Assembly (NCBI GenBank): GCA_945912145.1
Contig: CAMEBF010000005.1
Span: 62,001-126,000 of the forward strand
DNA from: an uncultured Clostridia bacterium
GTDB lineage: Bacteria > Bacillota > Clostridia > Oscillospirales > Acutalibacteraceae
Length of the DNA: 64,000 bases
Direction: 5' to 3'
Both the position numbers and the translations under genes were made by a program. The notes below the pieces were generated by a model. It was given only the letters and a program-made list of their open reading frames with translations. It was not told the origin of the DNA and did no database searches. Of the stretch, positions 24,187 to 31,682 are shown one piece after another. How positions within the stretch are numbered: the first letter of the stretch is position 1; each line of letters starts with the position of its first letter.

Positions 24187-24262
24187 TGGTGGACCTGAAG
24201 AGGATCGAACTCTCGACCTTACGGATGCGAACCGTACGCTCTCCCAGCTGAGCTACAGGCCC
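24187..24262 (-). tRNA. tRNA-Ala (anticodon CGC)
   Basis: The - strand reads a full cloverleaf: acceptor GGGCCTG with CAGGTCC, D arm GCTCAGCTGGGAGAGC, anticodon arm TACGG-TTCGCAT-CCGTA giving anticodon CGC, T arm CGAGAGTTCGATCCTCT. The G3-U70 pair, the alanine identity element, is present, and CCA is encoded. It reads GCG codons. Confidence 0.96.
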
Positions 24263-24302
24263 ATAACGGCTACGCCGGAGGTTCTCTCCGGACAGCATGG
24301 AT

Positions 24303-24331
24303 ATTATATAACGGAAGAACGGATTTGTCAA
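24303..24331 (-). promoter_or_regulatory. Consensus promoter of tRNA-Ala
   Basis: On the - strand: TTGACA (24331-24326), 17 bp, TATAAT (24308-24303). Confidence 0.9.
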
Positions 24332-24388
24332 GAACAAATTTTGAAATATTTTTGCAAATCAATTTTTTCCGATAATTTAAAAAAAGTA

Positions 24389-24417
24389 TTTACAAATTTT
24401 TTTTTGTATGATATGAT
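24389..24417 (+). promoter_or_regulatory. Promoter of the PadR operon
   Basis: TTTACA at 24389-24394, 17 bp rich in T, TATGAT at 24412-24417. Confidence 0.65.
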
Positions 24418-24460
24418 AATAACGGTTATTAATACATAAAAAAGAGTGGAGGTTTTGATT

Positions 24461-24817
24461 TTGGGGCAGAATCAAGATAATTTCAAGAGAGGTACGGCGG
24501 AAATGCTCGTATTATATCTTCTTCAGAAAGAGGATCTGTACGGCTACCAGATTACGCAGGCTTTTGCGCAGAAGAGCCACGGTACCTATACCATGCTTGA
24601 GGGGTCTCTGTATCCCATCCTCTATCGCTTAACGGAACTCGGGTATATTACGGATTATACGAAGCTCGTCGGCAAAAGACGTCAGAGACGTTATTATCAT
24701 TTAGAGGAAAGCGGTCGTGAATACTACAAAGAGATCCTGAACGACTACCTTCTTATCACGAAAAGTATCAATCAAATTCTGGATAGAGAGGTAGAAGATG
24801 ATGCAGGGGAACAGTGA
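24461..24817 (+). CDS. PadR-family transcriptional regulator (TTG start)
   Basis: 118 residues from the TTG at 24461, eight bases after GGAGG; an in-frame GTG at 24446 overlaps that site and is rejected. The winged-helix core is FKRGTAEMLVLYLLQKEDLYGYQI, then LEGSLYPILYRLTELGYI and the wing RQRRYYHLEESG. PadR regulators are usually repressors tied to membrane stress or efflux genes. It overlaps the next gene, a small membrane protein of the kind often co-encoded with PadR, which probably regulates it or responds with it. Confidence 0.93.
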   Translation: MGQNQDNFKRGTAEMLVLYLLQKEDLYGYQITQAFAQKSHGTYTMLEGSLYPILYRLTELGYITDYTKLVGKRRQRRYYHLEESGREYYKEILNDYLLITKSINQILDREVEDDAGEQ

Positions 24818-25217
24818 GTTTCTGAACGACTTAAAAAAATATAAGAAAACGGTCAAATCCCTGTTGCTGTGCAACACGGAAATGTCCGCAAGATTCATGT
24901 TGGATTTTGATAACGACATCGACGCCTACATAGAGGAGCAGAAGGTCTCCTCCATGGATGAGATTTATAAGCATTTCGGCGCGCCCGAAGAAGTGGCGCA
25001 GTCGTTTTTTGTAAACGCCGACATCAGAGCGATCAAGAAAAAGATCAGCATGAAGCAGGCACTCCTGTTCTTTTTGGTCGCCGTACTTGCCGTTTACGGT
25101 ATCGCCATGGCGGTCGTGGTGCATAATGCGAAAAAGTCAGACGCTTCTTATACGGTTGTCTATCCTGCGGTTGAAGAGTTGTCCGGTGAATCCGTATCGG
25201 AGGAAGCAGTTTCCTGA
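24798..25217 (+). CDS. PadR-associated membrane protein with HAAS/DUF1700-like N-terminus
   Basis: 139 residues. The first ~85 residues are helical and soluble, with FLNDLKKYKKTVKSLL and the sentence EIYKHFGAPEEVAQSFF, which is the FGxPxxvA turn of HAAS (DUF1700) signalling domains. One membrane helix follows (ALLFFLVAVLAVYGIAMAVVV), then a short Ser/Glu-rich outer tail. Its start overlaps the end of the PadR gene by 20 bases. PadR plus HAAS membrane protein is a known one-component envelope-signalling pairing; the signal is unknown. Confidence 0.8.
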   Translation: MMQGNSEFLNDLKKYKKTVKSLLLCNTEMSARFMLDFDNDIDAYIEEQKVSSMDEIYKHFGAPEEVAQSFFVNADIRAIKKKISMKQALLFFLVAVLAVYGIAMAVVVHNAKKSDASYTVVYPAVEELSGESVSEEAVS

Positions 25218-25292
25218 TAAGAATGCGATTCTTTGCCTGTAAGGCAGACTTTTTCTGTTCTGAATGAATCAGAACATTTTATCAGAATAAAA

Positions 25293-25332
25293 AATCCGGG
25301 GATGCGGTGTCATGCATTCCCGGTGTTTTGTT
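25293..25332. terminator. Bidirectional terminator
   Basis: CCGGGGATGC pairs with GCATTCCCGG (one GU) and is flanked by A-rich and T-rich runs; it separates the convergent PadR and PHP units. Confidence 0.8.
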
Positions 25333-26240
25333 TATTTCAGAAAAATAGGATTGGTCCATGCGCGCTGTCCCTGCGTATTGAGGACTGAGGCACGGATGTA
25401 TTCATAATCACCGCCGAGGCTGATGGATGCTTCGCCGTCTGCTGCCTGAACAATACGGCACGGATGCTTGTCTGCGCAGAAGCATACGGTGGCGTCCGGC
25501 TCAGTCCGGATCACGGCGACGTCCCGATCGACATAAAAGTCGTCAATCACCGGCCCGCAGGAAGCGTAAAACCGTCCTTCTTTCAGCGATTGCAAAATGT
25601 CTTTCACCGTGTTGTCGGCGTTGACCATCACCCAGCCCTTGCAATGCTGGCTCATGGCGTGCCCGTCATCAACCGCGACGCCCCAGATCTTTTTGCCCTG
25701 CCCGAGCAATTCGTCCCAGTAGGCTGCGTTGGCGTCCATCATGTTTTCGATAACGCCGCCTGAATTCCAGATCTCCATCGCGAAGTCACCCTGTAAATGC
25801 TCAAAATAGCGCGTCGGCGTGGAGCTCCATTCGGGGTGGCAATAGAATGTGAGATTGTTCTTTGCGTGAATCTCATCCAGATACTTCTGATATTCAAATT
25901 GATCCCGCACGTTTTCGCGTTCCCAATGCTCATCCTGCACAAAGCCGTTGGTACTTTCATCGGGCCCCAGACAGACCGTGTGAAAACAACGGAATCCGTT
26001 GGTACGTTCAAATGTTGAATCGATTTCCATGCCGGGTATGATGGTGATCCCGGTTTCCGGCGCAAAGTTTTTGAAATTGTAGATTCTGTGATCGGTGAGC
26101 GCAAGAAAATCATAACCGTTTTCGGCGTGCAGCCGGATGACGTCTTCGGGTGTTCCGTCTCCGTCGGAACGGGTGGTGTGGCAATGCAGCCCGCCTTTAA
26201 GAAGCCGTCCTGCCGCTTCAAAAGCTCCCTGTCTGTTCAT
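25332..26240 (-). CDS. PHP-domain phosphoesterase with C-terminal beta domain
   Basis: 302 residues. PHP metal motifs are seen in GGLHCHTTRSDG (residues 16-27), FLALTDHRI, IIPGMEID, TFYCHPEW and GVAVDDGHAM. This order matches CehA/McbA-type PHP phosphoesterases. The last ~70 residues (from VIRTEPDATVCFCADKHPC) form a likely beta-rich accessory domain. No signal peptide. It is not obviously related in sequence to the smaller PHP protein at 7828 beyond the domain. Substrate unknown. Confidence 0.88.
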   Translation of the reverse strand: MNRQGAFEAAGRLLKGGLHCHTTRSDGDGTPEDVIRLHAENGYDFLALTDHRIYNFKNFAPETGITIIPGMEIDSTFERTNGFRCFHTVCLGPDESTNGFVQDEHWERENVRDQFEYQKYLDEIHAKNNLTFYCHPEWSSTPTRYFEHLQGDFAMEIWNSGGVIENMMDANAAYWDELLGQGKKIWGVAVDDGHAMSQHCKGWVMVNADNTVKDILQSLKEGRFYASCGPVIDDFYVDRDVAVIRTEPDATVCFCADKHPCRIVQAADGEASISLGGDYEYIRASVLNTQGQRAWTNPIFLK

Positions 26241-26330
26241 AAGGGTGCCTCCTTTCGTTTTCCTGTATCATGGTAACATACCTGATTTTGAAAAACAAGC
26301 CGTGATTTCAGATTTTTTTTATTTTATGGC

Positions 26331-26359
26331 TTGACAAACTCGATGAATGATGATATTAT
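26331..26359 (+). promoter_or_regulatory. Promoter of tRNA-Leu
   Basis: TTGACA at 26331-26336, 17 bp, TATTAT at 26354-26359. Confidence 0.85.
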
Positions 26360-26450
26360 ATATGAGCGTCAAGATTTTGGCGTTGCGGATCAGCTGTAAG
26401 GTTCGCCTCGGATGCCCTTGCCGTGTAAAATGTAAAGGGCAACACAATAT

Positions 26451-26537
26451 GCGGATGTGGCGGAATTGGCAGACGCGCTAGATTCAGGTTCTAGTGAATG
26501 CAAGTTCATGTGGGTTCAAGTCCCGTCATCCGCACCA
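26451..26537 (+). tRNA. tRNA-Leu (anticodon CAG)
   Basis: 87 nt with acceptor GCGGATG/CATCCGC, anticodon arm CTAGA-TTCAGGT-TCTAG giving CAG, a long variable arm typical of class II tRNAs (TGAATGCAAGTTCA) and T arm GTGGGTTCAAGTCCCGT. CCA is encoded. Reads CUG. Confidence 0.96.
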
Positions 26538-26538
26538 G

Positions 26539-26568
26539 AAAAAGCACGCTTCGGCGTGCTTTTTTTTT
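26539..26568 (+). terminator. Terminator of tRNA-Leu
   Basis: AGCACGC-TTCG-GCGTGCT followed by eight T residues. Confidence 0.95.
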
Positions 26569-26579
26569 CAACGAAATCC

Positions 26580-26790
26580 GCCCTTGCGGTTGGGTGAAAT
26601 ACCGTTTCACGGAGTGGAATATGGCTGACGCCGTGTGAAATGCCTGCTTATTGCGAGGGAATTTATTTCATTTCACTTTCCGCGCAAGCGCAAAATTTCA
26701 CAATGACCGAAGGCCATTCTTTCATATTTGCTGTCAAGCAATTATTTCACCGAGCAATGTTCTTTTTGGTTCAATCTCACATCAGAGCTT
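26580..26790. repeat. Degenerate ATTTCAC/GTGAAAT repeat region
   Basis: Several scattered TTTCAC and GTGAAAT words and short palindromes such as CGCGCAAGCGC and ATGACCGAAGGCCAT alternate here. The pattern is like the palindromic arrays elsewhere in the window but with a TTTCAC spacer. An open frame at 26651-26932 crosses it but shows no recognisable protein and no ribosome site. From 26933 to 27140 I see nothing beyond AT-rich sequence. Confidence 0.45.
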
Positions 26791-27141
26791 TATGATACCA
26801 TCTTTTTCAACAAAATCTGTTCTTCCGGAACAAGCTTTGTATGGCTTGCTCCGTTTTTTTTACGGCATCGAGCTTTTTGCGCTGATGGGATCTGAAAAAT
26901 CCGATAAGAACATGAAATATTTCAAAAAGTGATAAAACACGTGAGGTATAGTATTTTATCCATATTCATGATACAAATTGACAGATTTTTTGAGTGATAT
27001 GGTATCCGTAACTGTTGGACTGATTATTCTGAATCCTGTTGATGGTGATTGCATTAAAACAGCCTCCTGTGCGGAATCGATAAGATAGAGAAAAAACGGA
27101 TATATTTATTTAAAATTTTAATTAAATGTTAAAAGAAACTA

Positions 27142-27170
27142 TTGCAAATCCCAAAAAATAGTTGTATACT
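27142..27170 (+). promoter_or_regulatory. Promoter candidate of the zinc-ribbon island, with a ~245-nt leader
   Basis: TTGCAA at 27142-27147, 17 bp, TATACT at 27165-27170. If used, the leader runs to 27421. A second, weaker pair (TTGTCG, 17 bp, TTATAT) lies near 27250-27285. Confidence 0.5.
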
Positions 27171-27421
27171 TACATCGGTAGTTTTTCTAAATTTCGCGTT
27201 TATTTGTCAATATCCAATTTATTTCGAGGTATTTGAGGGAAAGAGTTCTTGTCGTTTTTTGATTCATACTATTATATATGGAAAACTGATGATCCGGAGT
27301 CATAGCTGACAGAAATGCGAAAACTGCTGCAGCGCAGAGTATCGAAGAATCATGGTAATAATACGGCTATTGTGTCGATATTATATATATATAGATATTT
27401 TAAGAATCGAGGTATCAAGTT

Positions 27422-28015
27422 ATGGCTTTCTTTGACGATCTTGGTAAAAAAATTTCAAACGCAGGGCAAGGCGTAGCGCAATCGACGCAGAATTTTGCCA
27501 ATGTGCAGAAACTCAATCGTATGGTATCGGATGAGGAAAAAAAGGTGAATATGCTTTACGGCGAGATAGGCAAGGCGTATTACGAGTATAATTCCGCAAA
27601 TCCCGATGCGTCATACGCAAATCTTGTGGCGGCTATTACCGAGTCTATGAATAACATTGCCGTTTACAAGGAGCAGATCAAAGAGATCAAAGGACTTACG
27701 AACTGTCCGAATTGCGGTGCGGAAGTTCCCTACACCTCAGCTTTTTGCAATTCCTGCGGAACCAAGATCCCGCAGCGCGTGGTGTCGCAGGTCGTTCCGG
27801 ACAATTGTATGCAGTGCTCAGCCTGCGGCGCGTTTGTTCCGATGGGATATAAATTCTGTACCACCTGCGGCAATGTGATGGGAGAACCGGCCGCTCAGCC
27901 TGCGGCACCGGCTCAGGATGTCCCGGCAGGAAACGGTATGAAAAAATGTCCGAATTGCGGAAAGGACTTGCCGGCCGAGGCTATGTTCTGCACCGGATGC
28001 GGACAGCAGGTGTAA
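27422..28015 (+). CDS. Soluble triple zinc-ribbon protein
   Basis: 197 residues, no membrane helix. Residues 1-90 are helical (DLGKKISNAGQGVAQSTQNF, then a heptad-like MVSDEEKKVNMLYGEIGKAYYEY). Three zinc ribbons follow: NCPNCGAEV...FCNSCGTKI, QCSACGAFV...FCTTCGNVM and KCPNCGKDL...FCTGCGQQV. The last two are joined by an Ala/Pro linker. Proteins of this plan are widespread in gut Clostridia and uncharacterised. It opens the island of zinc-ribbon genes and might act as their cytoplasmic partner. No catalytic motif seen. Confidence 0.75.
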   Translation: MAFFDDLGKKISNAGQGVAQSTQNFANVQKLNRMVSDEEKKVNMLYGEIGKAYYEYNSANPDASYANLVAAITESMNNIAVYKEQIKEIKGLTNCPNCGAEVPYTSAFCNSCGTKIPQRVVSQVVPDNCMQCSACGAFVPMGYKFCTTCGNVMGEPAAQPAAPAQDVPAGNGMKKCPNCGKDLPAEAMFCTGCGQQV

Positions 28016-28036
28016 AAATATTCAGGAGGTATTGTT

Positions 28037-28516
28037 ATGTCATTCATCATTGGAGCTGTTCTTGCGGTTATTGGCCTTATTATGACAGTTTGGGGCGGTA
28101 CGCAGCGAAGCAGCTGGGAATATCAGGCGATTAAAGAATGGGCCGGCTCAACAAGTGAAACCAGACAAATCGACGCCGTTGTTGCGTTCGGTGTCATTTT
28201 CCTTCTTGCCGGCATAGGGTTGATTGTTTATACAGTTTTGAAAAATAGTAATGCGGGCAACGGTGCCGGAAAACCGATCAATCTCTCCGGTGTCAAACCG
28301 GGAGTAGCCGCTCAGAATCAATGCCGCTGTGCAAAATGCGGTGCGATGATGAACGGAGCCATGCAGTTCTGCCCCGAATGTGGCTCTCAGGATAAGTTCT
28401 TTACACAAACGCCCTCGGCACCGAATGTACAGCCTCCGGCTTCGTTCTGCGGCGCCTGTGGAGCGCCCTTGGCTCCGGGAGAAACTTTCTGCCATGTCTG
28501 CGGAAAGAAAATGTAA
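28037..28516 (+). CDS. Two-helix membrane protein with two C-terminal zinc ribbons
   Basis: 159 residues. A membrane helix at the very start (IIGAVLAVIGLIMTVWGG), a second near residues 47-68 (AVVAFGVIFLLAGIGLIVYTV), then two zinc ribbons: RCAKCGAMM...FCPECGSQ and FCGACGAPL...FCHVCGKKM. A good AGGAGG site precedes the ATG, and it starts 21 bases after the previous gene, so they are co-transcribed. Both ribbons should face the cytoplasm. Function unknown. Confidence 0.75.
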   Translation: MSFIIGAVLAVIGLIMTVWGGTQRSSWEYQAIKEWAGSTSETRQIDAVVAFGVIFLLAGIGLIVYTVLKNSNAGNGAGKPINLSGVKPGVAAQNQCRCAKCGAMMNGAMQFCPECGSQDKFFTQTPSAPNVQPPASFCGACGAPLAPGETFCHVCGKKM

Positions 28517-28699
28517 ACGGTACACAATAAAGCGGTGATCTGCCGAAACCGAATGAAAAAAAGATTTCTGTTCAGTCTGTGACAAATAAGAATCGGCTTT
28601 GAGTCAGTCATCAACGCGATTACGATTCTCGGACGTCTTCTGAGACTGAATCCATAAAAACCGTAATTGGGTCGGTTTATCTTCCGGGTTGATGCAGCA

Positions 28700-28894
28700 T
28701 AACAGAACGGAAACGCTGTGGATGGCTACAACACCGGTCTGAATGTTACCCGAGGATTTTATCGATCGGGAAATCTTCGAATCATTTATAACGCAGGAAC
28801 GATCAGAGAGGCTGTAATGTCTCTTGTGTCTGCGGCGTTGAAAAACGGCGGAATCGATAATATCACCGCTGTATTATGTCACATCAAGGAGTGA
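28700..28894 (+). pseudogene. Remnant of a PP2C-type phosphatase C-terminus
   Basis: In the frame ending at TGA 28892-28894 the translation ends with AVMSLVSAALKNGGIDNIT followed by AVLCHIKE, which matches the C-terminal helix-strand of PP2C phosphatases (LVxxALxxGGxDNITVVLV). Upstream in the same frame the sequence (from about DGYNTGLNVTRGFY) no longer resembles the family, and no start or metal motifs are found. The rest of the gap 28517-28700 shows no coding. It seems to be a deletion scar of a Ser/Thr phosphatase gene; its last bases carry the ribosome site of the next gene. Confidence 0.5.
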
Positions 28895-28899
28895 ATTTT

Positions 28900-31008
28900 A
28901 TGTTTTGTAAAAATTGTGGTGCAAAAATGAAAGACGGGGAGGTATTTTGCCCTGAATGCGGAACCAAACAGGATGTTCCGGTCGGTGCGCAGGCGCAAGG
29001 TATCCCCGGTGGTATGAAGCCGGGTATGCCCGGTATGAAGCAAGGTATCCCCGGTATGAAGCCGGCTCCCGCAGGAGCCGCCAAAGTGGTCGGTTCCGGT
29101 ATGGACAAAAAGAAAATCGGCATGATCGCCGGGATTGCTGCCGGTGTTCTCGCCGTTATCATTATTATTATTCTGATAGCGACAAACGCTTCTTCCGACA
29201 TTAAGAAAACGGACTTTGCGCTCTATCAGAAAAACGGTGAACTGTACGTTAACTTCCTTGACAACGATGAATCCTTCCAGCTGACAGATGATTTGGATGC
29301 AGAATACAATGTGACTTCATCGACGGTGTTCAATGAGTCAACCGGTTATCTCTATTTCCCGGGACGGTATAATGATGACGGCATGACCTTGTATTATGTC
29401 GATCTGAATGCATCGAAAAAGGATCTGGAGCCGGTTAAGATAGACTCCAATATTGCGGATTATGTTGTCTCGGATAATGGTAAGGTCGTCTATTATGTCA
29501 ATGCCAACGATGTCCTTTACAGCAACGATCTGTCGGAGAAAACCAAGATCTCCTCTGATGTGTATGGTATTATGCTGAACACATCCGGTGATCTGCTTAC
29601 CTATATGGTTGAGGATAAAGATGAAGACGGCGATTCGGTTTTCGATTATTGCACCGTGAATCAGAAGGGCGAGGTAACGACTCTGATCGAGGATGCGTCG
29701 GGCCGCGAGTATTATGATGAGGAAAACCGCATAATCGCCTTGACAAAAAAAGATACCATTTATACAATTGTTGACGGTAAAACGCTGAATGAACTGACTT
29801 CCGTTTCCGTACCCAAGGACGGCAGCCTTTCTGTTCTCTATGCGGATGCGACAAGTGCCTATTATGCTGTATACGGTTCGGATGAGCTTTATGTAAAGGA
29901 TTTTGTCACGGATAACAAAAATTCGACGGATGCAAACATTCAGAGACCGGATGAAGACGATCAGAGATATTGGAAGACCTGGGAAGACGGCTTCTGGGGT
30001 CCGGAAGCGACCGAATATACGGACGAATACTATGACGCTCTTAAACAGTATGAACTGAAATGCGCCAGAGACGACATCCGTGACAGTCTTGACAGCCTGA
30101 CGATTTCGAGTATCACAAACCAATCGCTTTACTATTTTAACGGTACCGAATCCGTCGAACTTGCGAAGTATTGCAGCCCGATCAGCAAGGGAGCGGGAAA
30201 GATCGTTTATATTTCGTACGACATCAGTGAGACAAAAGTTGACGTTGCTGATATTGCAACGGAACTGGTGACGGAAGACAGCTATTATATCTACTCTTCT
30301 GACATTTGCGACTATGTCGAGAGCGTCATTAATCCCAGTCGGTCTTGCTATGTGGCGATTGGTGGTAACGCCAATCTTGTTTCTACTGTTGAAAGAGTAA
30401 AGGAAAACGGTGAAGAGAATGAAGAGTTTTTCAGCACCTCTTTCACCGTCGGACTGGATAAAAAAGGTTCCGCTGTTTATTCCTTGCAGAATCTGGATGA
30501 AGACGGCGTCGGCGATCTTTACGTCATGAAGATCGACGGTACTGCGCTGACGGAAGCCGTTCTGCTCTATTCCGATGTTGCAGCTTTTGAATGTGACAAT
30601 TCCGGCAATATTCTGACTTACAGAGATTCTGTAAAGGATCGTGACAGATACTATAGCTTCAATGATCTGTATGTGAACGATACAAGAATCGATACGGATG
30701 TCTTCGGCTATTATGATATGAGCGAAATCAGAGTCGATATTTTTGATGATGACACGCTCCTTTATTTCACTTCTTATTCTTCTTCCGATAAAATGGGAAC
30801 GCTGCGTCGCTACAACGGCAAATCGGTCGACACGATCGCGGAGGATGTTTACAGCTATGTGTCTGTAGATACGAATAGGATCTTCTATCTTGCGGATGTT
30901 TATGACTCGTACTATTCTGAAACCGGTACGTTGTACTACTACCTGAAGGGCGAGAATATCGAGATCGACAACGATGTTGAACATATCGGTATGCCGTTAG
31001 ATCACTAA
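28900..31008 (+). CDS. Zinc-ribbon membrane protein with large extracellular beta-rich domain
   Basis: 702 residues from the ATG at 28900 (AAGGAG upstream). Residues 1-24 are a zinc ribbon (MFCKNCGAKM...FCPECGTKQ), 25-55 a Gly/Met/Pro repeat (GMPGMKQGIPGMKP), near 70-97 one membrane helix (GMIAGIAAGVLAVIIIIILI), and the remaining ~600 residues are extracytoplasmic, acidic and Tyr/Asp-rich. The outer part has repeated phrases such as KVVYYVNANDVLYSNDLS, ESVELAKYCSPISKGAG and NGKSVDTIAEDVYSYVSVD, which suggest blades of a propeller like the DUF5050 type. A long open frame on the opposite strand is a shadow. Probable envelope sensor or binding protein. Confidence 0.72.
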   Translation: MFCKNCGAKMKDGEVFCPECGTKQDVPVGAQAQGIPGGMKPGMPGMKQGIPGMKPAPAGAAKVVGSGMDKKKIGMIAGIAAGVLAVIIIIILIATNASSDIKKTDFALYQKNGELYVNFLDNDESFQLTDDLDAEYNVTSSTVFNESTGYLYFPGRYNDDGMTLYYVDLNASKKDLEPVKIDSNIADYVVSDNGKVVYYVNANDVLYSNDLSEKTKISSDVYGIMLNTSGDLLTYMVEDKDEDGDSVFDYCTVNQKGEVTTLIEDASGREYYDEENRIIALTKKDTIYTIVDGKTLNELTSVSVPKDGSLSVLYADATSAYYAVYGSDELYVKDFVTDNKNSTDANIQRPDEDDQRYWKTWEDGFWGPEATEYTDEYYDALKQYELKCARDDIRDSLDSLTISSITNQSLYYFNGTESVELAKYCSPISKGAGKIVYISYDISETKVDVADIATELVTEDSYYIYSSDICDYVESVINPSRSCYVAIGGNANLVSTVERVKENGEENEEFFSTSFTVGLDKKGSAVYSLQNLDEDGVGDLYVMKIDGTALTEAVLLYSDVAAFECDNSGNILTYRDSVKDRDRYYSFNDLYVNDTRIDTDVFGYYDMSEIRVDIFDDDTLLYFTSYSSSDKMGTLRRYNGKSVDTIAEDVYSYVSVDTNRIFYLADVYDSYYSETGTLYYYLKGENIEIDNDVEHIGMPLDH

Positions 31009-31021
31009 GGAGACTGAGAAG

Positions 31022-31453
31022 ATGCAAAAAACCCGTTTAGGTATTTCGGTTTCCCTGCTGGGATTCATCATGTGCCTTTCTACCTGTATCGGCGGATTTA
31101 TCCCGATGCTCATTGTCGGCGGTTATATTCTTCTTCTTGAATCCAACGAATGGTTAAGAAGACTGGCCGTCAAAGTGATTGTGATCGAGCTCGGCATCTC
31201 GCTTGTCACGATGCTGATCGGACTGATCCCGAATTTTGTTTCCATGCTTAACTACATATTCAACATTTTCGGTTCGTCCTTCTCGGTCTATCCCCTTACA
31301 AGCATCACAAGCACGCTGACCTCTGCGTGCGGCATCATCGAGATTGTTGTCTTTGCGATCATGGCGATCAAGGCACTCAGCCAGGGTTCGCTCCGCATCA
31401 GTTTCGTTGAAAAATTCGTTCATAAGCATACCCAGAACAACAATATGATGTAA
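31022..31453 (+). CDS. Small four-helix membrane protein
   Basis: 143 residues with hydrophobic stretches near 6-30 (ISVSLLGFIMCLSTCIGGFI), 50-70 (VKVIVIELGISLVTMLIGLI) and 98-120 (ACGIIEIVVFAIMAIKAL). I do not recognise a family. It begins 13 bases after the large zinc-ribbon gene and is followed by a terminator, so it ends that transcript. Might be a membrane partner of the zinc-ribbon protein. Confidence 0.7.
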   Translation: MQKTRLGISVSLLGFIMCLSTCIGGFIPMLIVGGYILLLESNEWLRRLAVKVIVIELGISLVTMLIGLIPNFVSMLNYIFNIFGSSFSVYPLTSITSTLTSACGIIEIVVFAIMAIKALSQGSLRISFVEKFVHKHTQNNNMM

Positions 31454-31462
31454 TCGACAGTT

Positions 31463-31510
31463 CGTGGTTGCTGTTGTCTTCCGCAACGGCAACCACGTTT
31501 ATCACTTTTT
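31463..31510 (+). terminator. Terminator inside the zinc-ribbon island
   Basis: CGTGGTTGCTGTTG pairs with CAACGGCAACCACG (one GU), followed by TTTATCACTTTTTT. Confidence 0.85.
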
Positions 31511-31682
31511 TACGAAAAACTGCGCTTCTTGCAGGCGGTCGTCCGACGGTGTACTTTCCGTATGTTCCGGAATTGCCGGCAGCGCAAAACTTTTATAGAT
31601 GATCTTTCTGTCGTGCCCAAAGCAGCAGGAGGATCTTCGTTTCACTTTTTCAGGGAATCCATGGATGACAGGGGCTGGTTAT

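Noticed and set aside
26651-26932. 93-codon open frame after tRNA-Leu
   Set aside because: Runs through a degenerate repeat, has no ribosome site and shows no family likeness. A decayed gene fragment cannot be excluded.
29338-30984. 548-codon - strand open frame opposite the large zinc-ribbon gene
   Set aside because: Shadow of a Tyr/Asp-rich coding sequence; its composition is artificial and there is no start signal.
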